A stretch of 64,000 bases of DNA from Pseudomonadales bacterium. GTDB lineage: Bacteria; Pseudomonadota; Gammaproteobacteria; Pseudomonadales; UBA5518. The number at the start of each line of letters is the position of its first letter. Position 1 is the first letter of the stretch. A program made the position numbers and the translations under genes. A model generated the notes under the pieces. That model saw only the letters and a list, made by a program, of their open reading frames with translations. It did not search any database and had not been told where the DNA came from. Below, one piece after another: positions 62,803 to 64,000 of the stretch. The stretch lies in the NCBI GenBank assembly GCA_024234165.1, contig JACKOP010000004.1:62001-126000 (forward strand), written 5' to 3'.

Positions 62803-64000
62803 ATGAATCTGCGCGACCAGCTCAACAGCGCCGTCGAGACCGCGATGCGCGCCGTCGGTATCCCGTCCGACTGCCAGGCTCTGCTCACGCAGAGTACACG
62901 CCCCGAGTTCGGCGACTATCAGGCCAACGGCGCGATGGCGGCAGCGAAGCGCATGCGCAGCAACCCGCGCGAGCTCGCGGCGCGCATCGTCGCCGCATTC
63001 GACGGTGGTGCGATGGTCGAGCGGCTCGAGATTGCCGGACCAGGGTTCATCAACATCCACCTCTCGGACGATTTTCTCGCCACGCACATCGAGACCGCTG
63101 CCGGCGATCCACGGCTCGGCATCGCCGCGCGGGCCGATCCGCACACCGTGGTGGTGGACTATTCCTCGCCGAACCTCGCCAAGGAGATGCACGTCGGGCA
63201 CCTGCGCAGCACGATCATCGGCGATGCGGTGGTACGTGCACTCGAGTTCTGCGGCGAACGCGTGATCCGCCAGAACCACGTCGGCGACTGGGGCACGCAG
63301 TTCGGCATGCTGATCGCGCACCTCGAACGCATCGCAGCCGGCGGTGGCACCATCGACGGGGCCGCACTGGCCGATCTCGAGGCGTTCTATCGCGACGCCA
63401 AGCTCGCCTTCGACAGCGACCCGGTGTTTGCCGACAAGGCGCGTGAATACGTGGTGCGCCTGCAGTCCGGCGATGCGCACTGCAGGCTGCTGTGGCAGCG
63501 GTTCATCGATATCTCGATCGCGCACAGCGAGGAGATCTACCGCAAGCTCAACGTGTCGCTGGCGCGCGCCGACATTCGCGCCGAGAGCGCCTACAACGAC
63601 GACCTGCCGCAGATCATCGCCGAACTGGACGCACGCGGCCTGCTGGCGCTCAGCGAAGGCGCACGCGTGGTCTACCTCGACGAGATGCGGGACCGCGAGG
63701 GCGGTCCGATGGCGGTGATCGTGCAGAAGGCCGACGGAGGCTATCTGTATGCGACCACCGACCTCGCGGCAGCGCGCTATCGCGCGCACGGGCTGCATGC
63801 GGACCGCATCCTGTACTTCATCGACGACCGCCAGAAGCTGCACATGCAGCAGGTGTTCGCGATCGCACGCCGGGCCGGCTTCGCCCCCGCTGCGGTATCG
63901 CTCGAGCATCATCCATTCGGCAAGATGCTCGGCGAGGACGGACGGCCGTTCAAGACACGTTCGGGCGGCACCGTGAAGCTGGCCGAGCTGCTCGACGAGG
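62803..64000 (+). CDS. argS: arginyl-tRNA synthetase, N-terminal part (runs off window)
   Basis: Class I aminoacyl-tRNA synthetase; 399 complete codons are present and the frame is open to the window edge. The N-terminal Add-1 domain reads TRPEFGDYQANGAM, the HIGH-like motif is H130-V-G-H in NLAKEMHVGHLRSTIIGD, and QNHVGDWGTQFGML is diagnostic of ArgRS. The region GKMLGEDGRPFKTRSGGTVK replaces a canonical KMSKS, as is normal for ArgRS. The ATG at 62803 is ten bases after the panP stop. Confidence 0.97.
   Translation, partial: MNLRDQLNSAVETAMRAVGIPSDCQALLTQSTRPEFGDYQANGAMAAAKRMRSNPRELAARIVAAFDGGAMVERLEIAGPGFINIHLSDDFLATHIETAAGDPRLGIAARADPHTVVVDYSSPNLAKEMHVGHLRSTIIGDAVVRALEFCGERVIRQNHVGDWGTQFGMLIAHLERIAAGGGTIDGAALADLEAFYRDAKLAFDSDPVFADKAREYVVRLQSGDAHCRLLWQRFIDISIAHSEEIYRKLNVSLARADIRAESAYNDDLPQIIAELDARGLLALSEGARVVYLDEMRDREGGPMAVIVQKADGGYLYATTDLAAARYRAHGLHADRILYFIDDRQKLHMQQVFAIARRAGFAPAAVSLEHHPFGKMLGEDGRPFKTRSGGTVKLAELLDE

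Overview
The window is 64 kb of high-GC DNA that is almost fully coding. It reads like the chromosome of a free-living, probably aerobic gammaproteobacterium. Supporting genes are YheS-type ABC-F, YciH/SUI1, PanP-type aspartate decarboxylase, hexameric NADP glutamate dehydrogenase, a PEP-CTERM protein, a WS/DGAT wax-ester synthase, six short-chain dehydrogenases and paired acyl-CoA dehydrogenases. Genus cannot be told from the sequence. No rRNA, tRNA, CRISPR, prophage or plasmid genes were seen; the only mobile element is one decayed insertion sequence.

Layout. 1-3.6 kb: acyl-CoA (possibly steroid side-chain) catabolism, with two acyl-CoA dehydrogenases divergent from a DUF35 protein and a thiolase-fold protein. 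3.6-6.6 kb: yheS running into a 1.1-kb tandem hairpin array. 6.6-9.6 kb: CYTH protein, SDR, exported FAD oxidoreductase. 9.6-12.8 kb: four genes joined by 4-base overlaps (hemerythrin, DUF2249, polytopic membrane protein, LuxR regulator), probably a nitric-oxide or oxygen response unit. 13-25 kb: TetR, secreted DUF3604 protein and arylsulfatase, SDRs, gdhA, a PEP-CTERM protein with a sigma-54-like promoter, TetR plus methyltransferase. 25-33 kb: recQ, M2 peptidase, PaaY-like protein, and a 1156-residue flavoprotein resembling NfnB fused to NfnA. 33-40 kb: an IS1634-like element inside a hairpin array, then an RND efflux pair. 40-50 kb: YaiI, epimerase, SDR, PAP2, lipoprotein plus metallo-hydrolase, WS/DGAT plus LRAT-like protein, VOC protein, CoA-ester lyase, broken up by hairpin clusters. 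50-64 kb: murI, Ddn-like protein, methyltransferase, HDOD protein, SDR, P-type ATPase, SnoaL-like, EamA, yciH, SLC13 permease, panP and the start of argS.

The most distinctive feature is a REP-like repeat family at eight loci, roughly 75 hairpins in all. Every copy fits one plan: a GTAG head followed by an 18-base palindrome GTCGG-NN-TTCA-N'N'-CCGAC. The inner two base pairs vary (CA/TG, GT/AC, AT/AT, GC/GC) but stay complementary. Clusters sit just behind stop codons. In four intact genes and one gene remnant the stop codon is the TAG of the GTAG head, and yheS ends on a TGA in a hairpin loop. No RAYT transposase for these repeats is visible in the window.
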